A DNA stretch of 64,000 nt, from NCBI RefSeq assembly GCF_020740795.1, contig NC_067284.1, forward strand, positions 100,369,440-100,433,439, given 5' to 3'. A program made the translations under genes and the position numbers. Shown in pieces: positions 26,901 to 39,128 of the stretch. Below the pieces are notes generated by a model. It ran no database searches and was not told where the DNA came from. It was given only the letters and a program-made list of their open reading frames with translations. Source of the DNA: Apus apus. Its lineage: Eukaryota > Chordata > Aves > Apodiformes > Apodidae. Within the stretch, counting starts at the first letter, position 1. Each line of letters begins with the position of its first letter.

Positions 26901-29900
26901 CTCCTTCCCTCTCCCAAGAACTTAGGAGTATATATCCTTTTCTCCCCTGCGCCCCCCTTCTGTTTTTGGGGGGGTGTTATTTTGGGTGAAAGTTTATGGA
27001 AAGTACAGTGCCTGCTTCTCAAGTAGTATGCAGTGTGGTGCATATATGTGCAAGTTTGTAGTCTTTGCTCAGGGGAGCAATCCTGGTTACAAAGTCAGCC
27101 CAGAGTGTGGTTTCACAATTTATTTATTTTTACTGTTTTTCTGTGCAGAGCTGAGCAGTTGTAACTCTCTGTTAATGCAGGGTTTTGTTGTATGAGAGAG
27201 AAAAGACATGAAAAGGACACATTGAAGAAATGTTCACCTATTTTTGTGTTGGACTAGGAATCAGACATTACCATTAAAAAGTGAAAATCAGTCAGCAGGA
27301 TGTTCAGCATGACAAAATATAAGAAGTTAATGGGATTTTAATTAAATTATTCTGAATTTTGCTAATTATAGCAAATTCTGTTTTACTATAGTATAAATAG
27401 GATGGATTACTAATCAGTTAAGAGCTTCAACTCCTTTGTAAATGCACTTTGCACATCAAACTTGGGAGATGTGGGGCTTCTTTCATATATGTTTTTTACA
27501 GAGGAAACGTGTGGCAGTGACCCACAATAATGGGAAAATAACTTGGGATTCACTGTTTGCTAATTGGGGACTTTTAATTTTTTGCCAAATAAATTATATT
27601 ATGGAACAGTATCTTCAAGCTTTTCTAAGCAAGGACAAACTGCAGGGCAGGAAAATCTTATGTGCCTTTCTGTAAGAAGAACCAAGGCTCGCATAGAGCA
27701 CATGAAATAGATATTAGACAGAAAACGTCCACAAGATGTGCCTGCAGAGCTCCTCAGCTTGAGAGCTGAACAGGGCTAAGGGGCAGTACAGTTTTACTTT
27801 GGGATAAATTACTGTTGTTTGCTATGCAAATCTTATGATTGTAATTAGGCTAGGATTTGGACTGCTGTGTACACTGATCTTTGTTCCCTCTGCACACGGG
27901 AGCTAATTCTAATGCAGCAAAACAGCACAGCAAATGTTGAGCTCTGCTGAGCTGGACAATCGTTCCTCATGGGGCGTCTTTGCACATTTTAAAAGGAATT
28001 CTTTACCTCTGCCTTCACGGGGCACGTAAATTGTACCACAGGCATCTTGTGGGCCACGGAGGTGTTCAGGTACCGTAAAGTCTTGCTTGAAAGTAGAGAT
28101 TGGAGAAAGCAGGAAGGACTGCACAATAGGCATCTAGTTTTTAGCAAACTGGTTTTAAAACGTGGTGTTCTGCCTTGGATTGGTTAAGGATCTGGTGGTA
28201 TGTTAGAGCTATCACGACAGTGATTGCAGTTCCTAGTATGGCTATGTATAGCTCCCGTTATCTCTGCAGCCGGACTTGGTGTAACCGCAGCCCGTGGCTC
28301 CCTGCCTACACTGACGAGCTCTCCCCGAGGCCGGGCTTGTGCCTTGTGGGGGTGGCACGGCGCTCTTTTGGAAACCCGAGGTTGTTAACTGTGCTCGAGT
28401 CCTGCTTGCCTCAGTCACTGCGCTAGCTTGGCTGCTGCTGGCTGTGGGGAGCTTGTCCCTGTGCAGCGTGGCCAGGCCTGGAGCTGTATGGAGGAAAAGG
28501 CAAGCTGGCTGCAAAGGCTGCCAAGCTGTAGTCCACAGCAAAGGAGAGCTGTCGCCTAGACCTGGACTGGGGGGAAGCACCATTGTGCTGAGGATGATAC
28601 AGGTGAGCCCCACTCGCAACCCCCTCTTCCCCCTGGGAACGTGGCCACCTCACATGGTGGCCTTTTGTGGCCAGCCCATGTGGTGGGAGTGATTCCTGCA
28701 GGCAGCAGGCATCATTTTTCCACTGACCCAGAAGTCAGAGGAAAGCCATAGCTGCCAACCGTGCCTCCCAAGAGCTGGGCAGAAAGTGGGAGCAGATTCA
28801 TGCGGAGCTTCTGGGCTGGGGGGCTACAGGTGATGTAGTTAGCAGGGCACAGGCACCTTCTCCGTGTGACAAGGTGGTGGCTGAGCACCCACTCCCTGCT
28901 CGGAGTGCACCTGCACCCACAGCCATTCTGGGCTCCTCTGTACAGATGCCTCCTCACTGCTGCAGTGGAGCTGTGCAAATTAAGTCCTATTAGCAGTAGG
29001 ATCTATTATTAGATTGTGTAGTTTTATTACAGGTAGATGAAAAATGCATTATTTGGAACTTTTTCACAATCATTGGAAAGCCATAGGGAAAGAACAAAGA
29101 AGTACCCTCCAGGGGACAATATAGCACTGCTGCTGTAAAGATACAGTAAATGACATGATCACTTTTTTAACAGCTTGTAACTCCTGTGAATCTCATTTGT
29201 TTATTTTCGTTGCCTACTCATCTAAATCACAGGAAAGCAGAGGAATGGAGGCAGTTTTACTTTTTCTTGCATGCTTGCACATTGTCAAGTATTCTTGTAA
29301 AAATGACATTGAATCCATTAATTTTGTTTGTGTAAATACAATTTAAGGGTGCAGGGAAACTGTAAAAGCATCAAAAGATGTACTAAAGTGCCTAACAAAA
29401 AGTAGAAAAAAATCTTCACAGAAGGTGATTTTTCTTACCAAGTGCACTTTATTCCTGATGCTAATACAATGTGTGTTGTTTCCATAGTTGGATACTCTAT
29501 TTCAGAACAGGTTAGAGTGTGTTCTGAGGCTGTTGTTGAAAAAATTATTTCACTTAAGCAGCCAATATAAAAGGAGGCACAAAATCTGTGAGCTTTGCAA
29601 ACCAGTGCTATGCTGCAGCTATGATAATGCACACATTCCTTCACTGAAGGCATCTGTAATTTAGCACTGAGACACAAAGGATCGTGAGGAAGAAACTGGA
29701 CAGTTTTCTGCTGTTACTATGAGGGGAAGAAATTAAAAAGACCCCTGTTCCCCAGGGTAATCCCTACAGTTATTATATTTACAGTGGCCCAATCGTGTGC
29801 TTCTGGTACACCCAGCAGTTTTTAGTGTGCAATAAATTCAGTGTCAGAATACTAATGTGCTGATGTGGGGTCAGAAATACTGTGTCATGGATGTAATTCC

Positions 29901-32217
29901 AGGCTGCCTGTTAAATAACTGTGTCAGCTAGTTATCTTCATATCCCATCTAATGAAGCACAGAAAATCCTAGAAACAAGCCTTGGGCATTGCTGGCTATT
30001 TCAAGGTGCCATGCACTGATGCCAGGTCAGAATCCCAAGCCCTACTAACACAGTGCTTAAAAACCACTTTCAGCTCTGCAGCTAATTCCATTTGGTGAAG
30101 GCTGAGGGCTGGTTTTGTGTCACGCCAGCTAGGTGTGCCTCCTGGGGAGCCATCTCTGGGGCACTTGAGGTTGGTGGCTCCTGCTTGGATGCAAAGCTAT
30201 CCCTGATCTTGGAGAGCAGCTCCCAAGCACCTGCACAGCGTGAATTATTTCAGACCTTGTGTCTTGGCTCCAAAGGACCAAGGAGGGGTTTGCTAACAGG
30301 CCACTAGTGCTGAATTTGGAGGCTGATTCAAGGAAGACCCTTTTTCACTTCCTTCCCTTTCCAGCCTTCTCATTAGCTGCCCACCCTGGGGCCTCTGCAG
30401 CAGGCACTGCCCTGGGGCAGCTGGAAGGTTTGCTTAGGATCTGGGTTGTGATGAATCACAGAGGCATGGCATGGTTTGATAAGGTCGTGTACTTTACGAT
30501 TAGATACATCCTCCCTCTAACAGCAGTTCTTTGTCTCCATTTTGCTTTTGGTAATGTTTTTCAGCAGTTTGCATACAGTGACTCTCCAAGCAGGAGCTGT
30601 TTGACTTGAGACAAAGTCACTATTATTCTAGGTATGGAGAGGAAGTCCTCATAATTTTGTTGAAGACACAGATTGTTGGCAATTTATTGAAAAGCCAATG
30701 AGGTTAAAACACCAAGGAAATATTTTTTTCCTTGCAGCCCAGCTGGAAAGGACTTTCAGGTGCATTAAAAAGTGTGTAACTAGAAAAATCTGCCTTGCAG
30801 CTCTGTTATTTTTTGTGCCTTTTAAGTAATGGCTGTAGAGTGGCATGTTCTTTATATATGGCAGTATCTGAAAGCCGCATGTATTTCAGCTATTCATAGT
30901 GCAGGTGTTCAGTCTGGAAGCCATGGCAAAAGAGAACTAAATGGTCTCTGAATTATTGAAAAATATGGACTACTGCAGTGCCTGCAACCTGAGCAACATG
31001 CAAGTCTGCCTCCTCATTTAGTTGATGGAGAACCCAAAAAACTCAGGAACACTTCAGGCAGTGTATCCTGGGCTCTTAAGCTTTTCTTGACTTCTCTTTG
31101 GCTATGAGCCCCCATCTGTGGTGAAGCCTCACCTCTCCTGCCCCAGTCTGTGCTACAGCATCCCATGGCTCCCTTGGACTCTCTTGGCTGTTCTGGCTCC
31201 CCTCCTCTGCTCCTTATTGTCACTTACTGAATAGACTTGCTTGGAAGAGTTTTCAAAAGTAAAATAAAATGAGGTAGTCATGGATGACCAATAACAGCTT
31301 TTCCTTTTAATTCAGTTGTAAAATGTTGTTGGCTCACTGGTTTGGTTTCTATTGTCTATAAAAAGGTTCTGTGCAAGAAGTCCCTTTTTTCCCATCCCCC
31401 TGTGTGACACCAGTGCCAGGATGACCTTCTGCTGGAGAGTATCATTGCTCAGTTGTGTCTCTGCTCCGTATGAGTTTCCCTGGCAACCAGCTTGAGCTAC
31501 ACTGAACCAAAAATATCTCACTGTGCTGGGAGAAAGTCAGTTTGCAGACATGTATTTCTGAGTAATGACTTTTTTGGATGGTTTGTGTGTTCAGCCTGCA
31601 GATGTCATTACTGTGAACCAATGACTGGGAGATGCAGAGTGCCTCTTTTGTTTACTTCCACATCTACAAGCAGGCTGCCCTTGCGTGACTGTCAACTGGG
31701 TTGTGACTGTAGGACCCATCGTACTCATTTTTCATGGTACACCAAGGGTCTTGTCTTCTACTGAGAATGGACTGTGCAGACTCACAAAGTCACAGTGATC
31801 TTTCTTGGATTCCTTAGTTCTCTGCAAATTGTCCTGGTTATTACTAGCAAATTTGCCCTTCTCATTTCTATATAAGTATATGCCCCTTGGGCGCACGCTG
31901 TGAGCTCCAGTTTTGCTACCATCCTAGTCACCGAAGGCACAGTTTGTGACACCCACAAATGAGCTTGTGTATAAATTGTTGGAATTCATTTCACCAATTT
32001 GCACAGGAGAGAATGCACAAACTGGAGGTCTTATTTGAAACCTTCCTAGTTCAGTTTCAGCTTGCAGATAATCTTTTTGCTATCTGATGTGGAACAGTGG
32101 TGTGAAGAAAAGCATTGGTGATTCAAGATATCTTCTCAAGGTGACAAGATTAGAAGAGACTAAATTGGAGAGCAGTATGTCATTTTTAGTAACAGGTTCC
32201 CTTTTCTGGATTTGCAG
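23986..32217. other. Non-coding region upstream of the PR-domain exons
   Basis: No exon is supported. It includes an A/C-rich low-complexity tract (25055-25147), a T/G-rich tract near 25530-25580 and a modest CpG cluster at 28240-28420. A 161-codon open frame (26541-27026, +) lacks recognisable domains and sits in a C-rich patch. If the PR-PLAGL1 transcript starts upstream, this stretch is intron and may hide a short 5' coding exon ending in phase 1, which I could not identify. Confidence 0.45.
25055..25147. repeat. A/C-rich low-complexity tract
   Basis: About 90 bp built from AAAC, CAAAC and AACC words with almost no G or T on the plus strand. The complement is T/G-rich and resembles the tracts at 42826-42935, 45989-46040 and 50340-50390. 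Confidence 0.8.
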
Positions 32218-35200
32218 GGTGTGAGGATTGCGGTAAAAGCCTTGTAGGAGAATGCAAACTCCACGGGCCACTCATCAGGGCTAGGGACAGGGTTATTCCT
32301 AGCCGAGCCCGTCTCACCCTACCTCATTACCTCACTTTGCGAGTGTTGGAGCTGCGAGCTGGAAACGAGCAGAGTAAGTATTGTAGCTCTTTTTCCCACA
32401 TTTCAGACAGGCCAAAATCCTAGCACTGGCTTTCTTCATTAATAACTCCCAAGGCATAATCATTGGGTATTAACAGTATGAAGACTACTTTATTTCAGCT
32501 GAGCACAGCTAAAGCTCACGTTCAGCTGCTGTTTTCTGTGACTGATTTCTAGTAACCTTGATACGTAGACTGACAGCAGGACGTTAGCCAGAGCTGGTCA
32601 GACATCTAGTTGTGAGCAATCAGTTAGCTATATTCAGTCTATACAAGTTTAATGAATGTTGAATTTGTGTCTAATAGTAACAGCCATGCACTATTACATT
32701 TATTTTTTTTTCCCCAAGCATGCAAAACAGGAAGGAGTATTCAATAAGAGGTCAGAAACAAAATAGTAAGCAGCATCCCTCATCCACCCCCCTGCAAACT
32801 CTATAAAGATCACAGTGGGTTAATTTACCTTTTGCAGCATCTTCAGTTCATATTATGGATATACTGTTCTTTCCTTCTGAGGGCAGGGGGATTTAAATGC
32901 CCAGACTTGAACAAGGGAACTACATCCTTAATGTGCAAATTTTCCACAGCTACCTGTGTAAAATGAGTCCTGCCAAGATTGCGTTTCAGAAGGAGAATGA
33001 CAAGATTCCTCTTGTGTCACACCATTGGTATTAGGCAGGGGGATAACTAGAATTATTAAGGTGGCTGATGTTGTGTTTTTATAGATTCTCTCCACTCATA
33101 TTGGGAGAGCACTGTGATAGCATCAGCTTGTAGATTGAAGGAATGTCAACACCTTTGTGTTGCATACTAAGTTTAATATCCTGTCATATATTTTAGGCAT
33201 TTCTGTATTCAATGTAATAACCATTTAAAAATAAAACCTCTGTATATATTTACATCCTTTTCAGATTCTTTTTGTTAGAATTATTTACCTGGGTTATTTG
33301 TCTAGCAGAATTCATGTGTTCTGCACTGTTGTGTTTATCTCTATTTGCACAACTCTAAGCATACTAGAAATAGTTCATGATGTTTATATTAATATTAGAC
33401 TGGTCTTTTTTTATTCATAGTCCTTGGAGTATTTGCAAAGAAAGTAATACAGAAGAGAACACAGTTTGGTCCTTATGTTGGTCAACTGTCTACAAAACTG
33501 ACCTGCTATGATGAGAGCAGGCTAGTCCTGCAGGTAAAAACCCAGTGACTTACTATGAAGTGCATATGTGTCTTTAACATTATATGTATTTATATATTTT
33601 AACAAGTCAATTTGCCATCTAATCTAGTTAATTAATTGTACTTCCGATCTGTATGTATGAATGTAAATCACATTGTTAGACTGCACAACATATCCTGAAG
33701 TACCAAAATTTTCCTATATGTTGTATTTTTTAAAAGTTTGTTTTCCTGCTTTCTAGTTTTACCACTTCTAGGTGATTTACCTGTCAATCTAACAGCTCTT
33801 GATAAACTTTTCACAAAGCACAGCTTCTGAAAGCATCCAAGGATAGTAGTGCCTTCCTAGATAAACAAAAGGATTTGTGCATAAAACCACGTTGCTCGGA
33901 GGGTTCAGTTTGTGCGCTGAGTTTGCAGTAGTGGCAGAAATACATGCTAAGGCACTTGCTCAGTAGAGAGGAACAGTGCAGGAATGGGAAACACTTCTTA
34001 ATGCTGTGATATATGAATCTGTAACACAGCGCACTGACTCAGTTATTTAGTCAGATTGTTATTTGGGGCTGCACCATCCCTCGCTGCATGTGCAGGTACT
34101 GATCACCTCCTGTGGATCATGACGCTATTGTTTGTACTTTATCCAGCACAAATAGCAGCCACTCAGGACTAGCCTTAGAAATACCTGTATGCATGTCCTT
34201 TCCCACTGGAATTCCTTGGAAGCGATAGTTGATCATAATTCTCTGCACTCCCATCTTCACATTTTGCTGCACGTGGCCACACCTGGGCACACCTCTCTGT
34301 CATGCAGCAAGACTGTGGCTTGACCACAGACTTCATCAAGATTTCCCAACAGGTTCTTCCAAAGTCTGTGTTTCATATCAGGCCCTCTCACCCCCCAAGA
34401 GAGAGGGACCAGCACCAACTTCCTCCAGAAGCTTGGACCTGGAAAACACTGTGTGTTGAGGTGGAAGGCAGAGATACAGATACTTCTTTAATTTTGTTTG
34501 AGAGCAAAATAGCGTCAGTAATTGCTCTAAACTTCATTAGCTCATGGAAGTCCTGTGAATGGTCTGCCGGGAAAGTGAATGCTGTCCTCCTGTGGGATTT
34601 TCATAACATGTTGGGACCAAAGAGGATTTGTTCTTCTCAATAACTAATTATTTTCTGTCTTTTCATGAGACACTTTAATTCTTACAAATGCAGAAAACTT
34701 AGTCCTCTAACAAGCTTGCAAGCATGGATGAGCTAAGCACCCAGTTCCTTCCTCTTCACCAAGCCATTGTAAACCACACCCTGACTATCAGTCAACCCCT
34801 TTGCTTAAAAGTATGCAGTGATAAGCAGAGCTCTGGCTGATGAATGGACTGTTTCTTCAGAAAAGGAGACTAGAGTTCCAGGTTTCCTACAAGACAGCAG
34901 TAGCTGCCCTGACTTTTCCCTAGCAGCATTCTGAATTTTTGACCAAAAAAGTCCATCAGACTGATGTTTTCACTGTAAACATGATGAAGTTAGAGAAAAT
35001 AATTCCTAAAATTAATGGAAATACAACTTTTTCTTTGCAATTCATTGCTCACTTATGCTGCTAGTAGAACAGATACGTGCTGTGCTGACATCTGTTGCGC
35101 GTGTTCCAGACTATATTGAAGTAAAGGAACTGTCTTGTATGAGGTCAGGAGCGTTTGCCTTGTAGAGGCATTCTCTTGGAAAGGAATCTAGGAGGAACAA

Positions 35201-38200
35201 AGTAAAGGAAAAAGAAAGAGATCTTTCTGGCCTGATTGTTCATTTCAGTTTACTTTTGCATTGTTAAGGGGAAAAAGAGAAGACTGTTAAAATGCCATTA
35301 TATTGTATGTTACCTCTCTGGACTTGTTACACAAGCTACACAATTGTTCCATGCAAAATGTAGCTTTAATACAGCACTAGAGTTTGAGATTATCACGTAC
35401 TCAGGAAGTACATTAAGGCATAAAGCTTATCTTCCTACCTGCACTTAGTTCATATAATATTATCTTCATATAACATGAAAATGATGAAATATAAACTGGA
35501 AATACATACAAAGGCCTACAGTTATTTTAGTAGCTGAGTGCCTCGGCATCTATTCGTTCTTCACTTTCTTTTGCACTCTGTATTCTTTGAGAGTGATCTA
35601 TTTCAAAACAACCACCATTTGAAAGGACATATGACCAAGACAGGTTAAGTAACTGATAGCCTTGATTCCAAGTTAAAGAAAACTAATGTGCCTTTATACA
35701 GGACTTGGTTTTGTCATGTTCTTTCTCCTGTCCTTCCCCATTGTTTCAGGTCTTGAAAGATGGAGGGAAGTACTTTCTGGACACTCCCAATGAAGACTGT
35801 GGAAACTGGATGATGTTTGTCCGGCTAGCCCGGAACCAAGAAGAACAGACTCTTGTGGCTTATCAGCACTGTGGAGAAGTCTACTTCACAACTGTTAAGG
35901 TAGTTAAACCCACAGTGTTTCACCTGTCATCCAAATTGAAATGTATAGGCATAGGTTCCGAAAGGCTAACCCGTTTACGGATGAAAAAGTGATTATATTG
36001 TGCCAACTGGATCTTTATATATCCTTTTATATCACTTAATCCATAGTATAGCAAGCAGTGTATGGGGTTTTCCAGTAAAAAATGGTGTGTACTTGCTGTC
36101 ATGGGTAGTGAAGAAACTGAACAGAGTAAAACAGAAATATAATTCATGGTAGCAGTGTTTAAATGTGAATTTTGTAAAGTTCTTCAGTCCCAGATAGGTA
36201 CATGGTGAGATGATCTAGCATTGTTACATTCAACAGTACTTCCTCCTATACGCTTAGGAAACTGAAGTATGTTGAACATTCATTGTTTTTCTTTTTTATT
36301 CTGAAGTCAATGTTTGTGTATCACTGTGAACAACACTTAAAATGAAAACAGATATAATATTAGTCAAAAGACATTACTGTGGGATTAAAATTCAGCATTT
36401 CAATTTAATTTCCAAGATTGGCACACATTTTTGTGATACAGTAGTGTTTACTTTTGTTCCTCCACGGTTGTTTATCTACCTACACAGTGAGAAAAATATT
36501 TACCAGACTGACAATGTGAGAAGTTAATAGTGATAATATTTTACACCTTCAAAGTCTTTTATTACAGTGTGAAGTATAGTTGCTTTTGGATTAATATTAA
36601 AATAATTATTTTTAACAAATGAAAATGAATGTAAAATAGTAAATGCTACTCTGAGATATTGTTTATGCTGTGTTTGAGATTCTGATGCAGCATTTGAGAT
36701 TTCAGTTTGATTTCAAATGCGTGCTAAACTTGTAGAACTGACAGAATTAGTAACACTGTGTCTGGGAAGCATAAACAAATGCTTTTCAAAGAAGTTGAAG
36801 TTGTGAACTGGTAACTTAGAATTTCCACTACCATTTAAATACTATTGAACCAGCTCTCTGCTGATTTCAGCATAACTCTGCTCATTGGCATGAATGGAGA
36901 GTTGCATTCTATATATGGACATGAAGAGTATGTTAGGATGAGGAATGTACCTTGGAACCTTCACTGTGCTGTCTGTCACAGGGAATTACATTGGTTTTGT
37001 TTCTCCTAAGTCCCAGTATCATTCTCAGTACTGTGGCATCCTGCAGATCTTGTTCTGTTCAGCAAAAGTGATAGCCTTTTCCTAGACTTAAGCACACCCT
37101 GCTGGCCACAGCATGAGGCTGCCTTAGGGCTGGTTATGAAGATCTTTTCTCAAGTTATTTTGGATAAAGTCTGTTAAATTGGGAGTAGAAGGATTGGCTC
37201 CTCCCCCCACTGTTTTTACAAAGGCATGGGATTTTGGTGACATGAAACTGCAGCTTCAAAAGCACACATGTAAGTGGCACACTAACAGCACTATTAGTGT
37301 ACTTGCTGACCTAATGACTGCAGTCCCTAGAAGTGTTTTAAAGAAGTATAGAATTATGAGGGAGTAGAAATCATCCATAGTTGCTGACTTGTCTGATCAC
37401 AGGACAGTTTTGCATAGTTGCTGCCACAGCTTTCTGTTATTGTCACAGATAAGACAGAGTAAATGACAGCTTATAGTAGGTTTGGATACTGGCGTTTAAT
37501 CTCAGTTTTACTGAGATTAGAGCTTTTAGCTTACTTGACTATTTCACACACTGATGTGCTTGCTGTCCCTCCAAAGTTTCATTGACTAGGTCTCAGCTTC
37601 CCACAGAGTTCTCTGCTGGTCCAGGAACGTCAGGCAGGAAGTCATGAAGGTATCATCCTATGTAGCTTTTTGTGGGTTGCGGTCTCAGGTGTCACTAGCC
37701 ATGGTCCCAGGGCATCTCCAAGCATGTGTCTCTGTGAACCTACCCCAGGCTTGGTTCTTCTCCATCTGAATAGACTATATGCAGGAGCACAGTGCATGAT
37801 AGGCCTCCTAGTTGGTGGCTGTGCCTCATGTCCTTTATTGAGTGGAGAATTCCACACATAGCATTTATGTTTAGGCCAGGTGTTATCAAAAGGCACAAGC
37901 AATCCATACTGGCTGTAGTTAGCAAGCAGACTTGTGCCTGGGAGATCAAAAGTTCACTTTTTGACATTATACACACAATTACCTTTTACCTGTTAACATT
38001 CACAATTTAATTATCTTTCAGCTGTCATGTTTATCCAACACCAATGTTAAAAAATAAGTGCATTTTAAGATGTCACATTTTGTGGAATAAGTCTCAGCTG
38101 CTCTTCTTCCAGGCTAGTTTGTTCTTTTTAGTGATACAAATTTATCATAGAATCAGAGAATTTAGTTTAGCTTAAATAAAACTAAACGATTGATTCTATC

Positions 38201-39128
38201 CCTGTTGCAGGAAAATTATTTTTTATTACAGATTAAAAAGACTGTGTAGAGGGCCAGGGAGCCATATAAATCATGACCACAAACTTAGTTTTCTCCTTTG
38301 CTTTTAAATAACTAACGGACCTTTAGCCAGTGAGTGTAATCACTCCTCTCTTTTTCTATTTGATGTGTTATTGACTCAAAGTATTTGTCAGAGGAGGTCA
38401 TAGTTCAGTGCAAGGAAAGATCTGGGCAGGCACGACTGGATGAGACTGCAGATAGTGGGCTCCCTTAGAGCTGTGTGGGAAGGGAGCCAGCACATGGAAA
38501 CATGCAAGTTTCACTTGCAGTCCATATATTGATCAACTCTGCACCCATGTTGCCTGAGTGCAACACATCCAGGAGGCAGCCAAGCTCTTGTGCATTCACA
38601 GTGCATTTTTCCTTTGATTGTACCCTATAGCGAAGTGTTTTGTTCCTTGGGCTTTGCAACATCAAGGAATAGGCCTGGGATGTTGTTTGGAAAGACTGCT
38701 GGACATCACAGACAAATAGATCTCACTGGGTAAGGTCATGAGGGCTGAGGCACCTCTCCTGCTACTTTTCCCCCAAAATTTCTGTACATTTGTATTTCTG
38801 CTTTTAGAAACTGAAGGTGTCAACCCTCCTGAATAGTAATTCTCCAAAAATGCTTGAATCTTGAAACTAACTTACTAATAATTTAAACAGATTCAAAGAA
38901 CGCAACCTGGGAAAGGACACAGATTGCACACACAACTTATCTCCAATCTTCAGTATTTGGTATAGGAACATTTGGGCAAGTAAATGTGCTGTTTTCTTCC
39001 ATTCACAGCCAATTGAACCCCATACAGAATTGAAAGTATGGTATGCTGCCGATTATGCCAAATTTATGGAAACTTCTGCAGTCTTCATTAAAGAAGAATC
39101 TGATATCTGTCCATTGCCTCCAGTAGCG
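32218..39128 (+). other. PR (PRDM-type SET-like) domain module, four exons
   Basis: Exons 32218-32373, 33421-33533, 35750-35899 and 39009-39128 encode the N-terminal zinc knuckle and PR domain of the composite gene. From memory the sequence is closest to PRDM10-like PR domains (shared [21 protein letters not shown]), and unlike PRDM9 it lacks the VWYGDEY form. PR domains are related to SET methyltransferase domains; many lack strong activity and act in protein binding. After the PR domain, FIKEES (K167) fits the SUMO consensus (hydrophobic-K-x-E). The introns inside the module are about 1.0, 2.2 and 3.1 kb. Confidence 0.9.

Noticed and set aside
26541-27026. 161-codon plus-strand open frame
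   Set aside because: No recognisable domain, and the first half is in a C-rich patch with overlapping open frames. Nothing links it to the PR exons.
31492-31764. Cys-rich plus frame (CHYCEPMTGRC) just upstream of the first PR exon, resembling a zinc knuckle
   Set aside because: The spacing differs from the real knuckle at 32218, there is no His-Gly-Pro follow-up and no good donor in phase. Most likely chance.
38148-38165. 'atcatagaatcagagaattt' resembling a CR1 tail
   Set aside because: The sequence next to it does not continue as CR1. Too short to call.
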